NCBI RefSeq assembly: GCF_009601025.1
Contig: NZ_WIVE01000042.1
Coordinates: forward strand, 1-37,001
DNA length: 37,001 nucleotides
Direction of reading: 5' to 3'
Origin: Roseospira navarrensis
GTDB taxonomy: Bacteria > Pseudomonadota > Alphaproteobacteria > Rhodospirillales > Rhodospirillaceae
Position numbers and translations under genes: made by a program. A model generated the notes under the pieces. It had not been told where the DNA came from. It saw only the letters and a program-made list of their open reading frames with translations, and did not search any database. Shown here piece by piece: positions 7,932 to 15,274 of the stretch (positions are counted from its first letter, which is position 1; each line of letters opens with the position of its first letter).

Positions 7932-9287
7932 TCAGGCGGTTGTGGGGCGGACGGCGCCGTGGCTGCCCAGGGCGAAGTAGGCGCATCCCGGGGCGAGGCA
8001 CAGTTCGCGGCCGTCAAACCCGTTCCAGTAGTCGTAGATCAGCCCCGGGCGGGCCATCGTGTGGCTCAGGGTCTCGATCGGCATGGCCGAGAAATCCGGA
8101 TGATTGTTGGCGATCACCACCAGGTGCGCGCCGTTCATGGCATCCGCCAAGGTCCCGGTCGGGGCCAGTCCCATCGCCTGGATGCCGGCGGCCGGGACGA
8201 CCGAGTCATAGCCCCGGTATTCGGCGTCGGGGAAGTGCCCGCGCAGGGCGGCCAGGATCGGCCGGGCCATGGTGCCGCGCAGGTCGTCGGTGGCCGGCCG
8301 CCCCTTGAAGGCAAGACCCATCAGCGCGATGACCGGGCGCTCGGGGAACCCACCCAGCGCGCGAGCGGTGCCGGCCAGGAAGTCCATGGTCTCCTGCGGC
8401 TGGCGCTCGTTCAGGCGGCGGGCGGTCAGGGTGATGTCCGGCGCGATGCCGTAGCGCTCCAGGCCCTCGGCCAGGATGTAGGGATCCTTCTCCAGGCAGG
8501 GGCCGCCCACCGGGCCGGGCATCGGCAGGTTGGTGCGTGGATAGCCCAGCTTGCCGGCGGCGATCACCTCGCGGGCGCTGACGCCGATGGCGTCGCAGAC
8601 ACGGGCGACCTCGTTGGCGTAGGCGAACTGCACGTCGCGCTGGGCGTTGTCCACCAGCTTGATCATCTCGGCCGTCTCGGGGTCGCGCACGCGCACGATG
8701 GTGGGGGTGACGAACTGGAACAACTGCGCGGCGCGGATGGTGGCCGCCATGGTGCTGCCGCCGACGATCTGCGGCAGCGCGCGCAGTTCCTGGAGGGCCA
8801 CGCCTTCCAGGGTGCGTTCCGGGCAGAACGCCAGATCGAAGGGCACACCCGCCGTCTCCAGGATGGGCACGGCCACGGCGCGCGTGGTGCCCAGGCGCAC
8901 GGTGGAGCGCAGAAGCACCAGGGCGTTCTCCGGCATGGCCGCGGCCACCTCGCCGGTTGCGCGCTCGATCATGTCCAGACGAGCCCGGCCGTCGGGACCC
9001 AGCGGTGTGCCCACCGTGATGATGAACACGCGGGAGCGGTGATCGTCCGGGATGGCCGTCTCGACCCGCAGCGTCCCCCGGTCGAGCACCCGGCGAAGCT
9101 GGTCCTCCAGCCCCGGTTCGTGGAAGTGCGGCCGGCCCTGGCGCAGGCCCTCGACGACCTCGGGCCGGACCTCAACGCCCAGCACGTCAAAGCCGATATC
9201 GGCCATGGTCGCGGCCAGGGTGAGCCCGACATAGCCGAGACCCAGGATGCAGATCGAACGGTCAGGAAAACTCTCGGGCACCAGCAT
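7932..9287 (-). CDS. Nucleotide-sugar dehydrogenase (UDP-glucose/UDP-HexNAc 6-dehydrogenase family)
   Basis: A 451-residue NAD-dependent four-electron dehydrogenase producing a uronic acid nucleotide. GLGYVG (residues 16-21) starts the NAD domain. FCPERTLEG and GGPCLEKDPYIL, with the thiohemiacetal cysteine at about residue 264, mark the active site, and the C-terminal UDP-binding domain begins around FKGRPATDDLRG. The ERT-EG form and the PCLEKDPY form of the cysteine loop are closer to the WecC/WbpO/TviB HexNAc-type enzymes than to the UDP-glucose type. The ATG at 9287 is used. A TTG at 9296 would overlap the Nudix stop in a TTGA arrangement and is possible. Together with the WbpP-like epimerase upstream it could give a GalNAc-type uronic acid. 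Confidence 0.88.
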   Translation of the reverse strand: MLVPESFPDRSICILGLGYVGLTLAATMADIGFDVLGVEVRPEVVEGLRQGRPHFHEPGLEDQLRRVLDRGTLRVETAIPDDHRSRVFIITVGTPLGPDGRARLDMIERATGEVAAAMPENALVLLRSTVRLGTTRAVAVPILETAGVPFDLAFCPERTLEGVALQELRALPQIVGGSTMAATIRAAQLFQFVTPTIVRVRDPETAEMIKLVDNAQRDVQFAYANEVARVCDAIGVSAREVIAAGKLGYPRTNLPMPGPVGGPCLEKDPYILAEGLERYGIAPDITLTARRLNERQPQETMDFLAGTARALGGFPERPVIALMGLAFKGRPATDDLRGTMARPILAALRGHFPDAEYRGYDSVVPAAGIQAMGLAPTGTLADAMNGAHLVVIANNHPDFSAMPIETLSHTMARPGLIYDYWNGFDGRELCLAPGCAYFALGSHGAVRPTTA

Positions 9288-9292
9288 GGGGG

Positions 9293-9865
9293 TCAACGCC
9301 TCGGAAGAAGGCCACGGGTGAGGGCGAGCCCCACCAGGGCGACGTGGGACGCCAGGGCGAGTTCGCCGCGCCCGACAAGCTGCATGAAGTCATCCAGGTC
9401 CAGGGGGTCCGCCAGCACGCCCTCCTCGGGCTGCCAGTCGGGCACGGGGCGCAGCGAGTCGCTCCAGAAGCCATGCAGCCGCGCACTCAGGCGGCCGGTA
9501 TCGGCGTACATGGCGCCCAGCGGCACGATGCGGTCGGCGGAGAAGCCGCTTTCCTCCTCCAGTTCGCGCCGCGCGCAGTCCTCCGGGGTCTCGCCGGGTT
9601 CCAGCAGGCCGGCGGGCAGTTCCAGCGACCAGGCCTGCACGGCCGGGCGGTACTGCCGCACCAGCGGGACGCGGCCGTCGGGCGTCAGCGCCAGAATGGC
9701 GACGTAGTCGGCCGTCCGCATGGAATGGAACGTGCGCGGTTCCGCCGCCGGGGCGTCCTGGATGCGGGTCTCGATCAACTCCGTCCACGGCGACAGGCGA
9801 TCGCTGCGGCACGACACCACGCGGGGAAAGGCCGGTGCGTCCATGGTGTCCTGTCCCCCGGTCAT
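9293..9865 (-). CDS. Nudix hydrolase (ADP-ribose/nucleotide-sugar pyrophosphatase-like)
   Basis: A 190-residue Nudix enzyme. The Nudix box runs from Gly86 through Glu92 to RELEEESGF at 100-108, with all metal-binding glutamates present. QYRPAVQAWSLELPAG just before it is characteristic of ADP-ribose and sugar-nucleotide pyrophosphatases (NudF/ADPRase branch). It would cleave a nucleoside diphosphate sugar to nucleoside monophosphate and sugar phosphate. It overlaps the upstream cytidylyltransferase gene through ATGA at 9862-9865 and is followed five bases later by the dehydrogenase, so it is firmly part of the operon. A Nudix hydrolase is an uncommon member of a glycan cluster. It may hydrolyse a pathway nucleotide or simply be a housecleaning enzyme. 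Confidence 0.88.
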   Translation of the reverse strand: MTGGQDTMDAPAFPRVVSCRSDRLSPWTELIETRIQDAPAAEPRTFHSMRTADYVAILALTPDGRVPLVRQYRPAVQAWSLELPAGLLEPGETPEDCARRELEEESGFSADRIVPLGAMYADTGRLSARLHGFWSDSLRPVPDWQPEEGVLADPLDLDDFMQLVGRGELALASHVALVGLALTRGLLPRR

Positions 9866-10587
9866 CCCGATGCCGCCCCGTCCGCACCGCCAGAGTCCGC
9901 GCGCCCCGATTCCGCGTGCGCGAGCATCGCTTCGGCGAGGGCGAAGTCCAGCGGTGTGTTGATGTCCACGGCCTCGGCCTCGTCCACCACCACGGCCAGC
10001 CAGTCGTCGCAGACCAGCGAGCCGGTGGCCCGCAGGAAGTCCGTCCGGGCGACATAGACGGTGCTGCTTTCGATGTGGAACGCCTGCCGGTCCTGACGGC
10101 GCCGGGGCGCGCCGGGCACCAGCGGCCGGAACATACCGTCGGCGACGCGGCCGATGTTGGCGCGGCTTTCGGTCACGGTCATCAGCGAGCGGCCGTCATG
10201 GGCAACGATGTGGTCCATGCAGGCGGCGATGGTCGCGGGCCGGCGGAAGGGCGAGGTGGGTTCCAGCACCATGACGTAGTCGAAGGCCTCGCCGGCGGCC
10301 TCCAGCGTGTCCAGGGCGTGCAGCAGCGCCCATTCGGTCGGCGCGGTGTCCGTCGCCAGGTCGGCCGGCCGGTGCACCACGCGCCCGTCGTATTGCGCGG
10401 CGGTGGCGGCGATCGTCTCGTCGTCCGTCGAGACCACCACGGCATCCAGCGCCGGCACCGCCGCCGCCTGCGCCAGCGTATGCGCCAGCAGCGGCCGCCC
10501 GCCCAGCGAGCGGATGTTCTTGCCGGGCACCGACTTGGAGCCGCCGCGCGCCGGGACGACCGCCAGAAAGCGTTTCCCGTCAATCAC
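9862..10587 (-). CDS. neuA: Acylneuraminate (nonulosonate) cytidylyltransferase
   Basis: A 241-residue CMP-nonulosonate synthase that activates a sialic/legionaminic-type acid with CTP. The N-terminal nucleotide-binding loop ARGGSKSVPGKN is at residues 13-24. LEPTSPFRR and the HIESSTVYV segment, then AVDINTPLDFALAEAML at the C-terminus, are family landmarks. The start is a GTG at 10587 behind a G-rich stretch, and no nearby ATG is available. It is 48 bp downstream of an SDR and overlaps the Nudix gene by four bases. With NeuC and NeuB encoded upstream it completes activation of the sugar acid. Whether the product is CMP-Neu5Ac or CMP-legionaminic acid is open, because NeuA and LegF cannot be separated on these motifs alone. 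Confidence 0.88.
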   Translation of the reverse strand: MIDGKRFLAVVPARGGSKSVPGKNIRSLGGRPLLAHTLAQAAAVPALDAVVVSTDDETIAATAAQYDGRVVHRPADLATDTAPTEWALLHALDTLEAAGEAFDYVMVLEPTSPFRRPATIAACMDHIVAHDGRSLMTVTESRANIGRVADGMFRPLVPGAPRRRQDRQAFHIESSTVYVARTDFLRATGSLVCDDWLAVVVDEAEAVDINTPLDFALAEAMLAHAESGRADSGGADGAASG

Positions 10588-10635
10588 GGTCCGCCCCCGT
10601 TCCGGTGGGCCGAAAGGTGTCTTGCATCGCCACGG

Positions 10636-11625
10636 TCACGTCTCGGACCAGTTCGTCCAGTTGTCGTGAATGACGCTGTCGGCGATGCGGCGGATGCCCT
10701 CCTCCAGCGTCACCTTCGGCGCGAAGCCGAGGTCCTTCACCGCCAGACTGTTGTCGCAGTAGCGGATGAGGATTTCCCGTTCCGGCGCGCGGTCGGAGCT
10801 TTCCAGGGGCACGTAATCCACGGACAGGCCGGAGTCTGGCTTGAGGGTGGCGATGACCTTCCGGGCGGCTTCGGTCAGCGTGAAGACCTCGCGCGAGTTG
10901 CCGATGTTGAAGACCCGGTTGCGGGCCACCGGGTTTTCCAGGATGGCCCGCACCCCCTCGACCGAATCCTGCACATGGCAGAAGGAGCGGACCTGCGAGC
11001 CGTCGCCGTAGACCTGGGGGTTCTTGCCCTCCAGGACCCGCTTGACGAACCGGGACACCACGAACTGGGCGACCTGGCCTTCACCGTAGGTGTTGAAGAA
11101 GCGGACGATGGTGTAGTCGATGGACGGATGAAGCTGGTGATAGCCCTTGGTCAGTTCCTCCGCCGCCAGCTTGGAGACGGCGTAGACCGTCTTGCCTTTC
11201 GTCTCCACGCCTTCATGGACCGGATTGGATGTGGGCTCGCCGTACACCTCGGAGGACGACGCCAGCACGAAATGTCCGATGCCGTTCTGGACGCAGGCGT
11301 TCAGCACGTTTTCGGTGCCGTTGACGTTGATGTCCATGCACAGCAGCCGGTTTTCCTCGGTGCGGCGCACCCCCAGCATGGCCGCCAGATGGACGACGGC
11401 GGTGCAGCCCTTCGCGGCCAGGGTGACCGACCAGCGGTCCATGATGGTGCCGACCTGAATGGCCACGTCGCCACGCGCCTGAAGGTCCTCAATCTCCTTC
11501 TGGCGCCGGGCGAACTGCTCGCCCAGGTCGAACAGGGTCAGGGCATAGCCATGATCCACGAGGTGACGCGCCAGCGTCAGGCCGATCAGGCCGCTGCCGC
11601 CAGTGATGAAGATCCGTTCGGTCAT
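10636..11625 (-). CDS. Extended SDR: NAD-dependent nucleotide-sugar epimerase/dehydratase
   Basis: A 329-residue extended SDR with TGGSGLIG (residues 8-15), ASSSEVYGEP near 122, catalytic YAVSK (Tyr148, Lys152), RFFNTYGEGQ, and the C-terminal sugar-binding SFCHVQDSVEGV. The pattern resembles UDP-glucose 4-epimerase or UDP-glucuronate decarboxylase-type enzymes. Starts at the ATG at 11625. It is separated from the upstream WbpP-like gene by 228 bp that hold a long inverted repeat, and is followed 48 bp later by neuA. It could supply a sugar nucleotide for the glycan or, less likely, serve as the 4,6-dehydratase of a legionaminic pathway. The substrate is undetermined. Confidence 0.85.
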   Translation of the reverse strand: MTERIFITGGSGLIGLTLARHLVDHGYALTLFDLGEQFARRQKEIEDLQARGDVAIQVGTIMDRWSVTLAAKGCTAVVHLAAMLGVRRTEENRLLCMDINVNGTENVLNACVQNGIGHFVLASSSEVYGEPTSNPVHEGVETKGKTVYAVSKLAAEELTKGYHQLHPSIDYTIVRFFNTYGEGQVAQFVVSRFVKRVLEGKNPQVYGDGSQVRSFCHVQDSVEGVRAILENPVARNRVFNIGNSREVFTLTEAARKVIATLKPDSGLSVDYVPLESSDRAPEREILIRYCDNSLAVKDLGFAPKVTLEEGIRRIADSVIHDNWTNWSET

Positions 11626-11732
11626 GGACGGTCAGGCCTTTGCGTTCAGCATTGAGAAATCATACCAGCGGCCGATGAGTTTGACTCAACCCACCCTGGG
11701 CACCCCACAGCGGGCACCCAAACGTTTAGGAA

Positions 11733-11753
11733 TGGCACCGCGAAGCGGTGCCA
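11733..11753. repeat. Short perfect hairpin (9-bp stem)
   Basis: TGGCACCGC and GCGGTGCCA pair perfectly around a GAA loop. It lies between two genes of the polysaccharide operon, immediately left of the long inverted repeat at 11762-11831. No T-run follows on either strand, so it does not look like a simple terminator. Confidence 0.8.
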
Positions 11754-11761
11754 GGGCGGCA

Positions 11762-11831
11762 CCGGCCCTCTCCCCCACCCGGCCACCCACAGGATACTCG
11801 CGTTGGGTGGCCGGGTGGGGGAGAGGGCCGG
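11762..11831. repeat. Perfect 28-bp inverted repeat inside the polysaccharide operon
   Basis: Bases 11762-11789 and 11804-11831 are exact reverse complements, separated by a 14-base loop. The arms are very GC-rich (runs such as GGTGGGGGAGAGGG) and no T-run follows. The element fills most of the 228-bp space between the WbpP-like epimerase and the next SDR, which otherwise contains no gene. It looks like a dispersed palindromic (REP/MITE-like) insertion. In the transcript it would form a very stable stem that could protect 3' ends or attenuate transcription of downstream genes. Confidence 0.95.
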
Positions 11832-11853
11832 CCACGGACTCCAACGGTCATCG

Positions 11854-12894
11854 TCAGATGCCGTTGGGATCAGAGGCACCAAGCAGCGCCAGACCGTATT
11901 CCTCGGTCAGCATGCGCCGCAGGCCCTGTTCCAGGTCCACGGCGGCGCTGAACCCCAGAGCGGTGGCCGCGCCGCGGGTGTCGGCGTACGAATGCAGGAT
12001 CTCGCCGGCCCGCCAGGGGCGGTGGTCGGGGTCCGGGCGCTCAGGGAGCCGGCCCGCTTCCACCAGCAGGCCGCTGAGCACGGTGTAGAGCGTGTCCAGC
12101 CGGGTTGCAACGCCGGTGGCCACGTTGTACACGCCGCCCGCCTGCGCCGGCCCCGCCTCGGCGGCGGCCAGGATGGCGTCGCACACGTTGGCGACGTGGA
12201 CGAAATCCCGCGTGGCGCTGCCGTCGCCGAACAGGATGGCCTGGTCGCCCTTCAGCAGGCGCTCGGTCCAGCGCGGGATGACCGCCGCGTAGCCGCCGCT
12301 GGGATCCTGCCAGGCCCCGAACACGTTGAAGAACCGCAGACCGATCATGGTCAGGTCCGGGTTCAGGACCGAAAAGCCGCCGGCATAGGCCTCGTTGGCC
12401 AGCTTGCTCGCGGCATAGGGGCTCATGGGGCGAGTTTCGGCCGTCTCCGGCAGCGGCAGCGCGGGGTTGTCGCCGTAGACGGCGCAACTGGAGGCATACA
12501 CCAGATGCGACACCCCGGCCTGTCCGGCCGCGCGGGCCACCCGCATGAAGCCGGTGGTGTTGATCTCGTGGGTTTCCTCCGGCCGGTCGATGGACCGGAT
12601 CACCGCCACCTGCGCCGCCAGATGCGCCACCGCATCGCACCCCGCGATGGCCCGCTCCAGGGTCGCGGGGTCGAGCATGTCGCCCTCGATGAAGTGGAAG
12701 CGGTCGCCGCAGACCCGCTCCAGCCGCTCGATGTTGGCGCGCCGGCCGGAAAAGAAGTTGTCGAGGCCGACGACCGTGTCGCCGCGCTCGGCGAGGGTGC
12801 GGGCCAGGGTGCTGCCGATGAATCCGGCGGCCCCGGTCACCAGCCAGCGGCGCGGCCGGGTCGGGGCGGCGTCGGCGGGGAGGGTAGGCGACAT
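11854..12894 (-). CDS. UDP-N-acetylglucosamine 4-epimerase, WbpP-like
   Basis: A 346-residue extended SDR that closely follows the WbpP/WbgU pattern: TGAAGFIG (20-27), VVGLDNFFSGRRANI, ASSCAVYGDNPALPLPE, catalytic YAASK (Tyr150, Lys154), GLRFFNVFGAWQDPSGGYAA, and RDFVHVANVCDA. These enzymes interconvert UDP-GlcNAc/UDP-GalNAc or their uronic acids. The ATG at 12894 has GGAG six bases upstream. A TTG at 12900 is possible but lacks that spacing. With the downstream nucleotide-sugar dehydrogenase it matches the WbpO/WbpP pair that makes UDP-GalNAcA. It is 70 bp downstream of neuC. The epimerase branch is well supported, but the preferred substrate is inferred. Confidence 0.88.
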   Translation of the reverse strand: MSPTLPADAAPTRPRRWLVTGAAGFIGSTLARTLAERGDTVVGLDNFFSGRRANIERLERVCGDRFHFIEGDMLDPATLERAIAGCDAVAHLAAQVAVIRSIDRPEETHEINTTGFMRVARAAGQAGVSHLVYASSCAVYGDNPALPLPETAETRPMSPYAASKLANEAYAGGFSVLNPDLTMIGLRFFNVFGAWQDPSGGYAAVIPRWTERLLKGDQAILFGDGSATRDFVHVANVCDAILAAAEAGPAQAGGVYNVATGVATRLDTLYTVLSGLLVEAGRLPERPDPDHRPWRAGEILHSYADTRGAATALGFSAAVDLEQGLRRMLTEEYGLALLGASDPNGI

Positions 12895-12964
12895 GGTCAA
12901 CTCCGCGCGCGGCCGCGCCCGGCGGTCCTCCCGGGGGAGGCGCAGCCGCCGGACGGTCGGCCGC

Positions 12965-14113
12965 TCAGAACGTGGTTTCCTTGTCCATCAGACGGCGGTC
13001 GATGGTCAGGTCGCGCAGGATGGCGCAGATACGGGGCCCGGACTGGCCGTCCCCGTAGGGATTGACGGCCCCGTCGCAGGCCCGGCGGAACGCCGCGTCG
13101 GTCAGCGCGGTGCCGATGGCGGCCCGCACGGCGTCCTGGGTGGTGTCGCAGTTCAGGATATTGCTCGCCTGCGGGCGGCCGCGCTGGCGGTTGCCGATGT
13201 TGACCACCGGCACGCGGAACGAGGGCGCTTCCAGGATGCCGCTCGACGAGTTCCCGACCAGCGCCGCCGCGTTGTAGAGCAACTGGAAGTACGTGTCGCG
13301 CTCCAGGTTGGCGACGGCGGTAATGGCCGGGTGGGCCTTGTAGGTCTCGATGACGCGGACGATCTCGCCGTAGCCCAGATCGCTGTTGGGATAGATCCAG
13401 ATCACCGGCAGCCCGCTGTCCAGGCAGGCATCCAGCGTGGCCTTCATCTGGGCGCCGGCGTCCTCGCGCTCCGCCATCACGGGGTGCTGGACCAGCAGCA
13501 GATAGGGCCGCGACAGGTCGATGGCGCGGCCGTCGATCTCCACGGCATCGGCCGAGAAGTCGCGGTTGATGTCGTCCAACTGCGGGGCGCCGGTGTTGTG
13601 GATGCGGAAGTCCTGCTCACCCAGGTTCCGCAGCCGCTGCGCGCTGTCCTCGCACGAGGCGAAATGCACATGGGCCAGCTTGGCGATGGCGTAGCGCGCG
13701 GCGTCGTCGATGTGGCCGGACTTGTCGCCGGCCTGGATGTGGGCGACCGGCAAGCCCATGTAGGCCGCCGTCACGCACAGGGTCAGGGTCTCCGCGCGGT
13801 CGCCCGACAACAGCACGACGTCGGGCGCCAGCCGCTCCATGGCGTCGGCGAAACCGGCCATGGCCGTTCCCATGGCCTTCGACCAGGCGCCGGCTCCGCC
13901 GCCGTCCGGCGCCAGGGGCACTTCGGCATCGACGGGAAAGCCGTCGGTGCGGATCAGGTCCACGCTGTTGCCCATGTCCGGCATCAGGTGCATCCCCGTG
14001 ACCAGGGTCAGGCACTCCAACTCCGGCACGGACCGCATCGCCCGCATGACGTTGCGCGAATAGCCGTAGGTGGCCCGCGATTCCAGGGTGACGAGGATGC
14101 GCCGCTTGCTCAT
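12965..14113 (-). CDS. neuC: Hydrolysing UDP-N-acetylhexosamine 2-epimerase (NeuC/LegG family)
   Basis: A 382-residue GT-B-like epimerase that hydrolyses UDP-HexNAc and epimerises C2 to give ManNAc (NeuC) or the 6-deoxy diacetamido analogue (LegG). Visible signatures: LLSGDRAETL, VAHIQAGDKSGHIDDAARYAIAKLAH, VQHPVMAERED, and the C-terminal LVGNSSSGILEAPSFRVPVVN with GNRQRGRPQ. The ATG at 14113 overlaps the stop of neuB by four bases (ATGA) and begins MSKRRILVTLES, as expected for the first strand. Immediate coupling to neuB supports the nonulosonic acid role. The usual glycine in the IQGGE segment is replaced (IQAGD), so substrate preference may differ from classical NeuC. Confidence 0.9.
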   Translation of the reverse strand: MSKRRILVTLESRATYGYSRNVMRAMRSVPELECLTLVTGMHLMPDMGNSVDLIRTDGFPVDAEVPLAPDGGGAGAWSKAMGTAMAGFADAMERLAPDVVLLSGDRAETLTLCVTAAYMGLPVAHIQAGDKSGHIDDAARYAIAKLAHVHFASCEDSAQRLRNLGEQDFRIHNTGAPQLDDINRDFSADAVEIDGRAIDLSRPYLLLVQHPVMAEREDAGAQMKATLDACLDSGLPVIWIYPNSDLGYGEIVRVIETYKAHPAITAVANLERDTYFQLLYNAAALVGNSSSGILEAPSFRVPVVNIGNRQRGRPQASNILNCDTTQDAVRAAIGTALTDAAFRRACDGAVNPYGDGQSGPRICAILRDLTIDRRLMDKETTF

Positions 14114-15150
14114 CGGCCGATGTCCGCCCACAGGACCTGGCGATCCGGACCGATGTCGGCGGCGGCGGTCTGGCCGATGACGGCCTCCAGGTCCTTAGCC
14201 GGGATCACCCCCGGGCCGGGGCTGGGCCGCTTGACCGACACCATGTCGGCGGTGATGGTCGCGCCCTTGGCGATGGGCTTGACCGACACCACGCTTTCGC
14301 GCGCCCAGGCGACGATTTCCTTCTCCTCGGGGAAGATGGTTCGCTCGGCCCCCCGGGCTTCCCAGACGGCGCGGGCGCCGCGCGCCAGCTCGCGCAGCTC
14401 GTCCGGCTCGATGGAGGACTTGTGGTCCGGGCCGGGCAGGGTGCGGTCCAGCGAGAAGTGCTTCTCGATGATGCAGGCCCCCAGCGCCACCGCGCCCAGC
14501 GACGTGTAGATGCCGATGCTGTGGTCCGAGAGCCCGATGGGCACGCCGTAGCGCTCGGCGTAGATCGGGATGACCCCCAGGTTGACGCGGTCATAGGGGC
14601 AGGGATAGGCCGACACGCAGTGCGTCAGCGCGAACGGGGTGCCGGTGGCGCGCAGCACCGCGACCGTCTCGTCCACTTCGCCCAATTCGGTCATGCCGGT
14701 CGAGACGATCATCGGCTTGCCCTTGCCGGCGATGTGGCGCTGAAGGGGATGGTTGGTGCACTCCCCGGACCCGACCTTGTAGGCGGGCACGCCGATCTGG
14801 GTCGCCAGCAGGTCGGCGGAGGCGGCCGAGAACGGGGTGCACAGGTAGTCGATGCCGATGTGCTCGCACAGCGCCTTGAGTTCCAGGTGCTCGGCGATGC
14901 TCAGGTTGGTGCGGTCCAGCGTGTCGTACAGCGGATCGTCGAAGTTGGCCGACTGCGGGGCATCGCGGAGCATCTCGTCGTCCAGCACGTGAAGCTGGAA
15001 CTTGATCGCGTCGGCACCGGCGGCGCGGGCGTGGAACACCATCTCGCGCGCGATGCGGATGTCGCCTTCGTGATTGATGCAGGCTTCCGCGATCACGTAG
15101 GGGGGATGATCGGGGCCCACGCGGCGCCCGTTGATCTCGAAATCGGCCAT
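14110..15150 (-). CDS. neuB: Nonulosonic (sialic/legionaminic) acid synthase, NeuB family
   Basis: A 346-residue synthase that condenses phosphoenolpyruvate with a ManNAc-type sugar. The TIM barrel carries YVIAEACINHEGD, GADAIKFQ, KVGSGECTN, STGMTELGE, GLSDHS (216-221) and EKHFSLDR (239-246), all family positions for PEP, metal and sugar binding. A C-terminal SAF (antifreeze-like) domain follows from about 285 (VKPIAKGATITADMV to the end). The ATG at 15150 has AGGG about ten bases upstream and gives the usual family length. Longer in-frame starts add a non-conserved tail. It is the first enzyme gene of the nonulosonate block. Neu5Ac, legionaminic or related acids are all possible products. 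Confidence 0.92.
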   Translation of the reverse strand: MADFEINGRRVGPDHPPYVIAEACINHEGDIRIAREMVFHARAAGADAIKFQLHVLDDEMLRDAPQSANFDDPLYDTLDRTNLSIAEHLELKALCEHIGIDYLCTPFSAASADLLATQIGVPAYKVGSGECTNHPLQRHIAGKGKPMIVSTGMTELGEVDETVAVLRATGTPFALTHCVSAYPCPYDRVNLGVIPIYAERYGVPIGLSDHSIGIYTSLGAVALGACIIEKHFSLDRTLPGPDHKSSIEPDELRELARGARAVWEARGAERTIFPEEKEIVAWARESVVSVKPIAKGATITADMVSVKRPSPGPGVIPAKDLEAVIGQTAAADIGPDRQVLWADIGR

Positions 15151-15274
15151 CTCGGTTATCCCTGAAAGGTCGTTGGTCTGCACGGGGCGCGCCGTCCCGC
15201 TCGACGCCCGCGATGAGCGCGGCGCAAGGATGCCAAGGGTCCCCGGCGGACGCAAGCCGCCCGCCCGGGCGCCG

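Noticed and set aside
6876-9707. A 943-codon plus-strand open frame across three genes
   Set aside because: It runs antisense to the SDR, dehydrogenase and Nudix genes, which have intact motifs. The composition (His/Gly/Arg/Gln-rich) is typical of shadow frames.
11646-11882. Small frame reading SPTRPPNASILWVAGWGRGP
   Set aside because: It is a translation of the 28-bp inverted repeat. A similar peptide appears on the opposite strand, as expected for a palindrome.
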